Numbered from the stretch's first letter, positions 1-7,203 are shown. The stretch: DNA of 7,720 bases from Rhodospirillales bacterium (GCA_023266795.1 JAHFPI010000022.1:1-7720); one strand, 5' to 3'. Program-made: numbers and translations. The notes: generated from the sequence alone by a model not told the origin.

Positions 1-645
1 TTTAACAAGATCGCCCCAAACCCGCCGCCCGGCGCGCTGATCAAGGCGGGGCGCGATGGCGACCTGCAACTGGTCAAAACCCTGCTGAAGCGCGGCATAC
101 CTCCGGACGAAAAGGATTTTACGGGCGATACCGCGCTGATGCATGCGGCCTATCAGGGCGATATCGACATTATGAACCTGCTGCTTGCCAAGGGCGCAAA
201 TCCCGGCAGCAGAAGCAACAGCGGCAATACGCCGCTGATGTGGGCGATATGGGGCAGGCGCATAGAAGCCATAAGCCTGCTGATCGACAAAGGCGCCAAC
301 GTCAATAACAGGAATACCGACGGCGATACCGCCCTGATGACGGCGGTGCGGTATGACAATCCGGAGATCGTGCGCCTGTTGATTGACGCGGGCGCGGATA
401 TTGACGCTGTCGGCAGCGGCGGCGCTACCGCCCTAACGCTGGCCCTAAACGCCGGCCATGCAAAAACCGCGCAAATGCTGCGGGAAGCCCCCGAGCTCCG
501 CCGCCGCCGAGCCGCAGAGAAAGCTAAAGCTGCGGCGGATGAAATAGAGAGAGCCCGTCATGCCGCCGTAACGCTGAAACAGCAGCGCCTGAAAGAAGAA
601 GCGCAGCGGCATAAACCGAAAATAAACCCTGACGTTAAAAAATAA
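1..645 (+). CDS. Ankyrin-repeat protein, 5' end outside the window
   Basis: The reading frame is open from the first base to TAA at 643-645 and gives 214 residues; the ATG at 139 is internal, because ankyrin sequence continues upstream of it. Visible residues 11-164 form about five ankyrin repeats, with the G-D/N-T-A/P-L loop starting at residues 42, 75, 108 and 141, exactly 33 apart, each followed by a helix pair and a G-A-D/N turn. The repeat stack ends in an R/A/E/K-rich helical, possibly coiled-coil, tail (about 165-214) with a basic C-terminus. Ankyrin repeats bind other proteins, so a partner rather than a reaction is expected. No signal peptide can be judged because the N-terminus is missing. 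It converges on the type IVB secretion-associated genes. Ankyrin proteins are common effectors of Dot/Icm systems, but an effector role here is only inference; a housekeeping periplasmic ankyrin protein is equally possible. Confidence 0.93.
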   Translation, partial: FNKIAPNPPPGALIKAGRDGDLQLVKTLLKRGIPPDEKDFTGDTALMHAAYQGDIDIMNLLLAKGANPGSRSNSGNTPLMWAIWGRRIEAISLLIDKGANVNNRNTDGDTALMTAVRYDNPEIVRLLIDAGADIDAVGSGGATALTLALNAGHAKTAQMLREAPELRRRRAAEKAKAAADEIERARHAAVTLKQQRLKEEAQRHKPKINPDVKK

Positions 646-1932
646 CTATTTCCGCCGCATCGACGATATACCCGTCCCCGGCCTTTGCATGTCAAGATCG
701 CGGCTGTAAGCCGCCGCTTCCATGAACAGCATCTCTTCCGACCGGCGGTAAATATCGTTCAGCGTCTGCAGGCGGAGGGCGTTGAGCGTCCCCTGCTCCC
801 GCGCGACCTGCTCCGGATTTTCTATCATCCGCACGATATATTCCGGATTGTTATAGCGGTCACGGGTCATCATTTCCTGAAGCTCGCGGTAGCTGGCATC
901 AGTGGAGGCGTCGGCCTGGTTAATGCCCGCAGCGCTACGCGCCAACTGGGCGTTCACGCCGCTGCCGCCGATGCGTTCGCTGAGCATCCCGCCCATTGTA
1001 TTGTAGATGGTGTTGGTATAAGCCAGCTCGGAATGCCGCGCCATAAGCTCCATATAACCATCGGTCATTTTTACCACTTTCGGCGGAACGGGGTCTGACG
1101 ACAGCGGATTGACAAGATAGCGCAGCGCCGCCTGCATCGTCAGCAGATTGTCCGGGTTCGAAGGGTCGATCGTCTGTTTGCTCCCCCACAGCAGCTCAGG
1201 AATATCCTTATGCCTGCCGGCAATCGTTCCCGGCGCGGTGCACCCCTGATCGCCCATGGTATTGTCGCAGAATTTTTGCACGTACTCCTGCCAGATTTTG
1301 TCGGACTCGTGGCCCTGGCCTGCGGCGGAAATGGACTTTGCAGCATTTTCATGGCGCGGCGCATCATCCAGCGCCAGCCCGCGATTCAGCGCCCGCGATA
1401 TCTGGAAGGCCTTCGACTGACCGGGGCCCGCCGTATCGATTTCACAGGCGAGCTCGGAGGGGGCGTAGCGGCGATGGGCATTTATGATGCTATCCCCCCG
1501 CCGGGTATTTTCCTCGACCATGAACTGGGCGTCGATGATGCCGCCAAGGGCGCGGGTCTGGTCAACCTGCGCGATGTGCAATTCCTTCGTCATCCCCTTC
1601 AAAGCATCGAAAAGCTGCTTCCACCAGTCGGTCAGCGCAGCCTCGAAGTGATCGGTGAACAGCTGAAAACGGTTGGCCAGCTGGTCGAAGGCCGACGTGC
1701 TCAGGATCTGGTTGATAAAATTCTCCTCCTGGACGATAAACAGGTTGATGTTGTCTATGTCGCTTGCAACCAGATCATCCATGGCTGCGTTGGAAGGCCC
1801 GGCGGTTTCACACTGCGCCAAGGCATTTGCAGGCAAAACAATCCCTAAAGCCAGAGCGAAGACAAGGACAAGCACCGCCTGTTTCAGGCGGCTAACAATG
1901 TGTATCTCTTTTCTCCTCCTGTCTTCTTTCAC
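646..1932 (-). CDS. Exported four-cysteine paralogue A (function unknown), last gene of the run
   Basis: A 428-residue protein starting with GTG at 1930-1932, supported by AGGAG at 1939-1943, six nt upstream and overlapping the stop of the preceding gene. A basic N-region and hydrophobic segment (about 18-35) end in A-N-A-L-A, giving a likely signal peptidase I cut after residue 39 and a mature protein beginning Q-C-E. Cysteines 41, 163, 222 and 231 match those of the three neighbours in order and spacing. A W-rich helix (about 100-115), a TID motif (254-256) and a helical C-terminal block (about 347-400) with N-P-E-Y are also shared. It is mostly helical with no catalytic motif I recognise, and no second membrane segment. 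It is probably periplasmic or surface-exposed. Co-transcription with three paralogues next to icmT suggests a part in a type IVB secretion apparatus; the exact function is unknown. Confidence 0.93.
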   Translation of the reverse strand: MKEDRRRKEIHIVSRLKQAVLVLVFALALGIVLPANALAQCETAGPSNAAMDDLVASDIDNINLFIVQEENFINQILSTSAFDQLANRFQLFTDHFEAALTDWWKQLFDALKGMTKELHIAQVDQTRALGGIIDAQFMVEENTRRGDSIINAHRRYAPSELACEIDTAGPGQSKAFQISRALNRGLALDDAPRHENAAKSISAAGQGHESDKIWQEYVQKFCDNTMGDQGCTAPGTIAGRHKDIPELLWGSKQTIDPSNPDNLLTMQAALRYLVNPLSSDPVPPKVVKMTDGYMELMARHSELAYTNTIYNTMGGMLSERIGGSGVNAQLARSAAGINQADASTDASYRELQEMMTRDRYNNPEYIVRMIENPEQVAREQGTLNALRLQTLNDIYRRSEEMLFMEAAAYSRDLDMQRPGTGISSMRRK

Positions 1933-1938
1933 ACCCTG

Positions 1939-1943
1939 CTCCT
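1939..1943 (-). promoter_or_regulatory. Ribosome binding site supporting a GTG start for paralogue A
   Basis: AGGAG, six nt before GTG 1930-1932, overlapping the TAG stop of paralogue B (1942-1944). No in-frame ATG lies nearby, so the GTG is the best start and translation is probably coupled to paralogue B. Confidence 0.7.
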
Positions 1944-3225
1944 AGTTCGATTTCGACGGATTGCTGCGGGAAACGCTGTGACGGCTGCCGCTAAGTTTAT
2001 TGAGCATATTGGCGGTCTCTATCGCGTAGACGTTGGAAATTTTTTCCTGCTTTGCGATCATGTCATAGAGCATCACCAGGCTATAGGCCTTCAGATACAG
2101 TTCCTTCTGCGCGATGGTCGATGGATTATCGTACAGCTCCTTGTAGTACTCGGGATCCCACAGCTGCTCCACGACCGACTCACGGATTTCCCGTGTGCTC
2201 GGCGTCGCAGAGGCATCCATCACACCCATCCTCTGGCGCATCGCCTGTATATCCGGCGCCGGCTGTCCCGGGGCGCGATCCCCCACGACCGAATAGGCCA
2301 AAGCGCCCACGGCATCCATTTGGGCGATATATTCGCGGTTGACCTGCATCTGCTGACGGCCTGTCGGCGACGGCAGGGCCGTGACGATCAGCGGATCGGG
2401 AGCCACATAGCCGGTGATATTGAACAGCATCTGGTTCACTGCCTCCCGCGTATCCGGATTCGCATCTGACAGGTCAATCGTTTCTTTTGAAAAAAGAGTC
2501 TTGCCCGGCAAAACATCCATATTGGCCGTCGCAACATTACTGCCAGGGGCGCAGCCGGAATTTTTACTATTCTCGGCATTGGGATCGCAAAACTTGGTCT
2601 GGTAAATCTTCCAGCGCGCCGCACGCACACCGGAATCCCCGGCGCTGGCGATGGAGAGCTTTTCGTTGTTGCCGATTTTGAGGAAGTCGAGCGCATAGCC
2701 GGAGGTCAGGGCTTTGCCGATTGCCCGGCTGGTGCCCAACGGCGTCGCCGCCGTGTCGAAACGACATGCCTGCGCGGTCGGCTGATAACGGCTTTTGGCT
2801 TTCACCTTCTCCTTTTGCATTTCAAGCGCTGTTGCCAGTTCATTACTGGCGTCATTGAAGCTGCTCAACTGCTGGGTCTGGTTCAGTGTGCCCGACGAAA
2901 GCTGCGCCGTCATGTCCCTCAGCGCCTGATACCATTCCGCCCAGAACCAGTTCAGCTTGGCCATGAAAGTGCCATTCATATTATCCAGCCCCATCAACCG
3001 CCGTAGCACCCTGAGATCCGCGCCCCAGCTTGACCTCACAGCCGCCACCAGCGCCACGACATCCGATCTTTCGGCGGTAATAACGGCAGAAGCGGCGGTA
3101 TGGGCAACACCGGGCTGCTCGCACTGCGCAAAAACCCTGGGAGAGGCTGTCAGCAAAAGGACAAAACACGGCACGACCAGCGACAGCTGCTGCAGTTTTT
3201 TACGAATAAGTCGCACCCTCACCAT
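1942..3225 (-). CDS. Exported four-cysteine paralogue B (function unknown)
   Basis: I place the start at ATG 3223-3225 (427 residues), not at the longer ATG 3253-3255, because AAGGGAGGG at 3233-3241 puts GGAGG eight nt before it, the gap to the preceding stop becomes 1 nt instead of a 29-nt overlap, and the N-terminus becomes a normal signal peptide: basic start, hydrophobic core, cut after V-F-A (residue 33), mature protein beginning Q-C-E as in paralogue A. Conserved cysteines fall at 35, 154, 213 and 225; the 59-residue distance between the second and third is identical to A and C. Other shared features are the W-x-x-W-Y helix (about 93-98), a TID motif (249-251), and a C-terminal block with D-P-E-Y-Y. 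It is mainly helical and predicted soluble after export. It is closest to paralogue A. No named family is recognised; a structural role in the adjacent secretion locus is inferred. Confidence 0.92.
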   Translation of the reverse strand: MVRVRLIRKKLQQLSLVVPCFVLLLTASPRVFAQCEQPGVAHTAASAVITAERSDVVALVAAVRSSWGADLRVLRRLMGLDNMNGTFMAKLNWFWAEWYQALRDMTAQLSSGTLNQTQQLSSFNDASNELATALEMQKEKVKAKSRYQPTAQACRFDTAATPLGTSRAIGKALTSGYALDFLKIGNNEKLSIASAGDSGVRAARWKIYQTKFCDPNAENSKNSGCAPGSNVATANMDVLPGKTLFSKETIDLSDANPDTREAVNQMLFNITGYVAPDPLIVTALPSPTGRQQMQVNREYIAQMDAVGALAYSVVGDRAPGQPAPDIQAMRQRMGVMDASATPSTREIRESVVEQLWDPEYYKELYDNPSTIAQKELYLKAYSLVMLYDMIAKQEKISNVYAIETANMLNKLSGSRHSVSRSNPSKSN

Positions 3226-3226
3226 G

Positions 3227-4708
3227 TCATGGCCCTCCCTTAAGAGGCCGTGCACGCCTTACATTCGGCAGCGGCTCCTGACCGGACAGCATCGATACCT
3301 GCACCGCCAAAGTCAGCGCCGTTCTTTCCAGCAACTCGTAATAATCCCTGAGCTGCATCAGATAAAGCGTGTTCAGCGTCAGCTTCTCCATCTCGATCTT
3401 GTTTTCATCCGTAATCATCCCTGCGGCATATTTCCCGCTATTGAAGCGGTCGACCGAAACCGCATGCATGATCTCTTTATAAGAAGGGTTGTCCGAAATC
3501 GCCCCCGGAACATCGGGAACGCCGGCGCTCATGCGTAAATCCCTGACCCAGTCCCCCATCTTGCTGCCGGGCATCCGCCATCCCGCCACCATCTCCGGCA
3601 CCGAGCGGATCGCCGCGTAGCGCGCCAGGTAGGAGCGGCGGTCCAGAAACACTTCCTGGCCGGGCGGGCTGGACAACGCCGCTTTGAGAATCGGATCCGC
3701 CGACGGCACGCCCACCATGTTATTGATGATCGTTTCAACCGCCTTGGCCGTGCGCGGGTCCTTGTTAACGTCGATTGTAAGATTGTCGTAGAAAAATTTT
3801 GTGGGCTGCACGTCAGCGTTATAAAATGCCGGCAGCGTCGCGCCGCAGTTGTTACGGCCTCCGTTGCCGTCCGGATCGCAGAATATATTTCTTAGATCAT
3901 CATAACGCTGCGCCTCGGTGTAAACCCCCGCCGCCGCGCCGATATCACCCACCTTGTTCAGGCCGTGCGCCACGCTTTCATTCTCCCAGGCCTGGCGCAT
4001 AGCGCGGGAAATGGCGGTGACGCGGCCATAGCCCCCCGCCACAGTCCCCGCGACGCAGACCTGCTCGCCCGGCCGCAGGTTCATCTGATCCTCGATGCCG
4101 TGCTTCTGCAAAGCGTGGATGGTTTCCATCTCGTTCACGGCATCGGCATTGGATTGCAGCGTGAATGCCTGCAGGGCGAGGTCTATGTTGAGCTGGCGCG
4201 CCATGCTTTGCAGGCCCGGCAGCAGGTTATAGTTCCACATCGTCTGCCACCACGAAATCGACCACTGCTCTATGTTCTCCAGCTGCTCCAGCTCTTCCTG
4301 CAGCATTCTGGTGATTTGCTTATCCAGCCAGGCTTCCAGTGAGGTCGCGGCGTTCTCCAGATCGTTACGCAGGCTTGATACGAGCCTGTCTTTTTCATCA
4401 GATGCCGTGCCGGGGTCTTCGCAATAGCCGCCGAGAAGACAGACCGTGGTGCATGTGTCCGTACAAACGCCGAAGGCATCGCAGGTCGTTACACAGGTCG
4501 TCGACCAGTTGTTCGAGCAAGTGGTGTTGGTCACGTTCGGCGGCGTGGCAGCAGCGGTCACTTGCGCATCGGCCGTCTGGACAACCGCTGCAGTCGCGAT
4601 ATACCCCAGAAAAAACAGCGCTGCGAAAACGACAGCGGAAATCCCCCTTCCCCGGAGGAAAGCGCCGCCAAAAATTGTTTTTACCTGTTGTGCGTTTTTT
4701 TCCGTCAT
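3227..4708 (-). CDS. Exported paralogue C with seven-cysteine N-terminal segment (function unknown)
   Basis: A 493-residue protein, the longest of the four. ATG 4706-4708 overlaps the TGA of the preceding gene as ATGA, so translation is probably coupled; the nearest GGAGG lies about 13 nt upstream. A long polar N-region precedes a hydrophobic stretch (about 24-43) and a possible cut after A-D-A (48). Residues 64-96 hold seven cysteines, six more than paralogues A and B have there. The last (96) lies 122 residues before C218, matching the first conserved cysteine of A, so the other six look like an added, probably disulfide-bonded segment. C218, C277 and C288 are the remaining conserved cysteines. 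It shares N-L-L-P, L-R-P-G-x-x-V-C-V-A-G-T-V and S-G-K-Y-A with paralogue D, its nearest relative. It is predicted periplasmic or surface-located; function unknown. Confidence 0.92.
   Translation of the reverse strand: MTEKNAQQVKTIFGGAFLRGRGISAVVFAALFFLGYIATAAVVQTADAQVTAAATPPNVTNTTCSNNWSTTCVTTCDAFGVCTDTCTTVCLLGGYCEDPGTASDEKDRLVSSLRNDLENAATSLEAWLDKQITRMLQEELEQLENIEQWSISWWQTMWNYNLLPGLQSMARQLNIDLALQAFTLQSNADAVNEMETIHALQKHGIEDQMNLRPGEQVCVAGTVAGGYGRVTAISRAMRQAWENESVAHGLNKVGDIGAAAGVYTEAQRYDDLRNIFCDPDGNGGRNNCGATLPAFYNADVQPTKFFYDNLTIDVNKDPRTAKAVETIINNMVGVPSADPILKAALSSPPGQEVFLDRRSYLARYAAIRSVPEMVAGWRMPGSKMGDWVRDLRMSAGVPDVPGAISDNPSYKEIMHAVSVDRFNSGKYAAGMITDENKIEMEKLTLNTLYLMQLRDYYELLERTALTLAVQVSMLSGQEPLPNVRRARPLKGGP
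3233..3241 (-). promoter_or_regulatory. Strong ribosome binding site that decides the start of paralogue B
   Basis: AAGGGAGGG on the minus strand, with GGAGG at 3234-3238 eight nt before ATG 3223-3225. It lies inside the end of paralogue C, and the alternative upstream ATG at 3253-3255 has no comparable site. Confidence 0.7.
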
Positions 4709-6078
4709 TTTTTAGACGCACCCTCCGCTGCCGTTGTCAAAGGTTTGGAAGCCCTGACCTCCGCGCTAACCTGCGCCGCCAGCAGCAGCGCGTAGCGATC
4801 CATGAGGTCCATCTGGTCGTTCATCTGCATAAGCTGCAGCGCCTGCTGGATGACCATCTCCCGCCGGTTGTTTTCCGGCTCGTCGATCTGCCGCAGGGCG
4901 TATTTCCCGCTACGAAACCGCTGGGTGATCATTGCCCGCATGACTTCGTTACGGCTGGGGTTCGGCGCGGTGCTGAGTTCTTCTCCCGTCTCCTGCCGCA
5001 TCGCCGCCAGCAACGGGGTAAGATCGCCCGTCGGGCCGCCGCCCGGCGCCCGGCGCGCAACAATGTGGTAAAGATCGTCATAAATGAGCTGGCGCTTGGT
5101 TTTATAGGACTGGGTGTCCAGCAACGCGGACTGCCCATCCGTAGTTGTACCGGCGTTGGGAACCACCGGCTTTTTCACAAAGGGTTCGGCAATGTTGGTG
5201 ACCAGGTCGTCGATGCTCTGCTTGGTATCCTTATCCTTAAGATTTATAGTGTCCTTCATGAAAATCATCCCGGTAACGTCAACGTCCTGATCCGCAAAAG
5301 GCTGGTCGGCAGTGCAACCGGAGGCGCCGGCGTTATCCGGGTTGGTATTGGCGTTATTATAATCTTTCCGGCAATAGCGCGTCGTGAATGTTTTCCAGCG
5401 ATCCTTCATGTCTGCGGCAAGGCCGGCAGCACTGGGGTTATTGATCGTGTTGCCCGCAGAATCGAGACTGGTCGCCGCGTTGGCCGTGCGTGGCAACCTT
5501 TCGGCCGCTGCGGCCGTATTGTAGGCACGGCCGAAAACGGCAGCACGGGTCATGCTGCCCATCACTGTGCCGGCGACGCAGACGTTCCCGCCAGGGCGCA
5601 GTTCACGATGGTCGGTCAGACCCATGTCCTCAAAGGTTTTTTTGACGCGGATAATATTTTCCGCGTCTTTGAACGACCCCAGCGCATAAGACTGCTCGGC
5701 ATTTGCGGTGGTCAGCTCATCGGTCATTGTCTGCATCGACGGCAGCAGATTGTAGTACCAGAAAGTATCAAACCAACTGACGAATTCTCGTGTCGTCCAG
5801 TCGATGATCGGCAGTATCCCCGCCAGGAAATCCTGCGTGAGGGGAGTGAAGTAAGCGATGAGCTGAGCCTGCGCCTCGTCGATCGCCGGATTGATGATCG
5901 TGCGGTAAACCGCCCTGATCGCAGCGGAAAGGCTGTTGGCATCGACGCAGGTCGCATCGCAATAACAATCCGCCGCCTGACAGGAAGTGACGCTCCCCAC
6001 AGTCAGGTAACCTGCAATCGGAAAAAACACGAAAGCAAGAAGGATCAGAAACTTTTGAACTGCATTCTGCTTACGCAT
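4705..6078 (-). CDS. Exported paralogue D (function unknown), first gene of the four-gene run
   Basis: A 457-residue protein. ATG 6076-6078 is the first possible ATG, since TAG lies two codons upstream in frame; the ribosome site is weak (GGGGTG about 10 nt away). A hydrophobic segment (about 9-30) ends at S-C-Q-A, giving a likely signal peptidase I cut after 35 or 36. The mature N-terminus holds cysteines 38, 40 and 44; C44 is the counterpart of the first conserved cysteine (123 residues before C167). C236 and C255 complete the set, with a roughly ten-residue insertion between C167 and C236 relative to the others. It shares the W-Y-Y-N-L-L-P helix, V-C-V-A-G-T-V and S-G-K-Y-A with paralogue C. 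It follows a 116-bp gap with a plausible promoter and palindrome, so it probably heads its own transcript. It is predicted exported and mainly helical; no named family recognised. Confidence 0.92.
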   Translation of the reverse strand: MRKQNAVQKFLILLAFVFFPIAGYLTVGSVTSCQAADCYCDATCVDANSLSAAIRAVYRTIINPAIDEAQAQLIAYFTPLTQDFLAGILPIIDWTTREFVSWFDTFWYYNLLPSMQTMTDELTTANAEQSYALGSFKDAENIIRVKKTFEDMGLTDHRELRPGGNVCVAGTVMGSMTRAAVFGRAYNTAAAAERLPRTANAATSLDSAGNTINNPSAAGLAADMKDRWKTFTTRYCRKDYNNANTNPDNAGASGCTADQPFADQDVDVTGMIFMKDTINLKDKDTKQSIDDLVTNIAEPFVKKPVVPNAGTTTDGQSALLDTQSYKTKRQLIYDDLYHIVARRAPGGGPTGDLTPLLAAMRQETGEELSTAPNPSRNEVMRAMITQRFRSGKYALRQIDEPENNRREMVIQQALQLMQMNDQMDLMDRYALLLAAQVSAEVRASKPLTTAAEGASKK

Positions 6079-6138
6079 GCACTAATGACACCCCGGCAAA
6101 CAGCGGTTCCCCATTCTCCAGCCATATCCTCATATTCT

Positions 6139-6161
6139 ATCACATTTTAGATAAATGTGAT
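6139..6161. promoter_or_regulatory. Perfect 9-bp inverted repeat over the -10, candidate operator
   Basis: ATCACATTT (6139-6147) and AAATGTGAT (6153-6161) are perfect reverse complements around a 5-nt centre. The palindrome covers the candidate -10 and part of the spacer, the usual place for a repressor site. As RNA it would also fold, but on the coding (minus) strand no U-run follows, so it is not a good terminator of the upstream transcript. Regulator unknown. Confidence 0.5.
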
Positions 6162-6172
6162 TTTCTTTCCAA
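6144..6172 (-). promoter_or_regulatory. Candidate sigma-70 promoter for the four-paralogue operon
   Basis: Read on the minus strand there is TTGGAA (6167-6172), 17 nt, then TAAAAT (6144-6149), a good match to -35/-10 consensus in an AT-rich patch. Transcription would begin near 6137 and leave a leader of about 58 nt before the ATG of paralogue D. No other strong pair was found in the 6079-6194 gap. Not tested. Confidence 0.5.
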
Positions 6173-6194
6173 AAATATCTTTTAGATCATATGG

Positions 6195-7148
6195 TTAGTT
6201 GGGGTTGTCGTAGGTATTGACAACCAGGACTCCGCCGCCGTCCGGATTCTGGTGCAAACTGCCGTAAGGCTGCGGTCTGGCCTGGGCAAACTGGTTAAAC
6301 AGTTTTTCCACCGCCGTCGGAAAGTTACCGCCGTAAGTGACCGTATCCTTCAGCCGATAATCATAATCTATTGACCAGTAAAGCTCCACATTCGCCAGCT
6401 TCGACCAGTCCCCCAGTATATCCCTTAAAGTCTGGCCTTTTGTTGCGCGCCAGACGGACTCGGGGGCCGGGGCGGCGACAGGAACGGGAGCGGGAGCGGG
6501 AGTGGCGACAGCCACATTGTTACTGTCAGCATCCGCCGGAATGTCGCGACGGATTGTCATAGGCAGCGGCGCGGAATCTTTTTTCTTGCTGCCGGAGATC
6601 ATGTCCGCCGGAATCATGTCCGCCTTGCTGGACGCTGCGGCGCGCTTGACCGGCGTAGCGGCATCGGCCAGCGGCGCGACAACGACAACCTTATCCCGGA
6701 AACTGGAGCTCAACCCCTGCGCGGCCAGCATATCGGCCAGCACCTGTTTCCACGGTTTTTCTCCCTGCCAGGAAACGGATACATCTGGATTGACGCCGGT
6801 GGCGAAAGAAACCTTGTACTCCGGTGGCACAATCTGCTGCAGGGCTATCGTCAGCGGCAAGTCAGTGCCGAAACCGGAAAGAACGTCTGCAGGCGATGAT
6901 GCCGGCATTTTTTTCTTTTCCGCATCCGTCAGCAACGGAATAGATTCAATGCTCTGCACCTTTTGCGCCGGCATCGCCGGACCGCTTTTATCATTCCACT
7001 GGATGGATTCATTTGCAGCGGCAGGGGCGGGAGCGGTTACCGATGCGGCCGGGGGCTTCCATTCAAACCCGGCGAAAACCGGTGCCGCGCCCATAAACAT
7101 GAGGGCAGAAAATACCGCCGTCAAAACAATTTCCCGTTTCAATCTCAT
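6195..7148 (-). CDS. Periplasmic protein with two TcpQ/secretin-N0-like domains
   Basis: I prefer ATG 7146-7148 (317 residues), because GAAGG at 7154-7158 lies five nt upstream; ATG 7158-7160 would add four residues but has AAGG directly abutting it. A signal peptide ends A-P-V-F-A before G-F (cut after residue 26), not a lipobox. After an A/P-rich linker, domain 1 (about 85-160) reads as a small beta-alpha-beta unit (L-P-L-T-I-A-L-Q-Q-I-V-P, then V-S-V-S-W-Q-G, then V-V-V-V). A second A/P/V linker (about 213-230) leads to domain 2 (about 232-317) with G-Q-T-L-R-D-I-L and a G-V-L-V-V-N end, typical of the TcpQ C-terminal domain of pilus and IncI PilL-type proteins. DotD of Dot/Icm systems has a related N0 fold. 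It probably helps assemble the outer-membrane part of the neighbouring type IVB system. The family call is from pattern memory, not a search. Confidence 0.78.
   Translation of the reverse strand: MRLKREIVLTAVFSALMFMGAAPVFAGFEWKPPAASVTAPAPAAANESIQWNDKSGPAMPAQKVQSIESIPLLTDAEKKKMPASSPADVLSGFGTDLPLTIALQQIVPPEYKVSFATGVNPDVSVSWQGEKPWKQVLADMLAAQGLSSSFRDKVVVVAPLADAATPVKRAAASSKADMIPADMISGSKKKDSAPLPMTIRRDIPADADSNNVAVATPAPAPVPVAAPAPESVWRATKGQTLRDILGDWSKLANVELYWSIDYDYRLKDTVTYGGNFPTAVEKLFNQFAQARPQPYGSLHQNPDGGGVLVVNTYDNPN
6598..6624 (-). repeat. 15-bp in-frame tandem duplication in the linker of the TcpQ-like gene
   Basis: ATCATGTCCGCCGGA at 6598-6612 is followed by a copy matching over 12 bases (6613-6624). 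It encodes A-D-M-I-P then A-D-M-I-S in the linker between the two domains, so it is a short in-frame slippage-type duplication with no expected loss of function. Confidence 0.6.
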
Positions 7149-7203
7149 TTTTGCCTTCATCCTTATGCCGCCGCCACTTGAAAATCTATCAACGGAACCA
7201 ATC

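Noticed and set aside
1901..1925. Second strong Shine-Dalgarno-like AGGAGG inside the start of paralogue A
   Set aside because: No ATG, GTG or TTG lies in frame at a proper distance after it; it results from R-R-R codons.
1800..1932. Lipoprotein signal in paralogues A and B (L-A-Q-C, V-F-A-Q-C)
   Set aside because: A lipobox needs G, A or S before the cysteine; here it is Q, and a signal peptidase I site lies one residue earlier. The cysteine is better explained as part of the four-cysteine framework.
1210..3538. Several plus-strand open frames of 190-212 residues over paralogues A, B and C
   Set aside because: All are antisense to well-supported genes, overlap one another and lack ribosome sites or recognisable domains.
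646..6078. Paralogues as VirB5/TrbJ minor pilins
   Set aside because: Like VirB5 they are exported and helical, but they are about twice as long, have conserved cysteines and no VirB5 motif I can see. Kept only as a distant structural possibility.
4339..6150. 603-residue open frame on the plus strand
   Set aside because: It is antisense to paralogues D and C over almost its full length, has R/H/G-rich composition without domain pattern, and no ribosome site. The minus-strand genes have signal peptides, coupled starts and paralogy; this is a codon-bias shadow.
6140..6160. CRP-type site from TCACA and TGTGA
   Set aside because: The half-sites are in the reverse order and 11 nt apart, whereas a CRP site is TGTGA-N6-TCACA.
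6139..6166. Palindrome plus T-rich tract as a rho-independent terminator on the plus strand
   Set aside because: The hairpin is AT-rich, and no plus-strand gene leads into it. The minus-strand side lacks a U-run, so an operator reading fits better.
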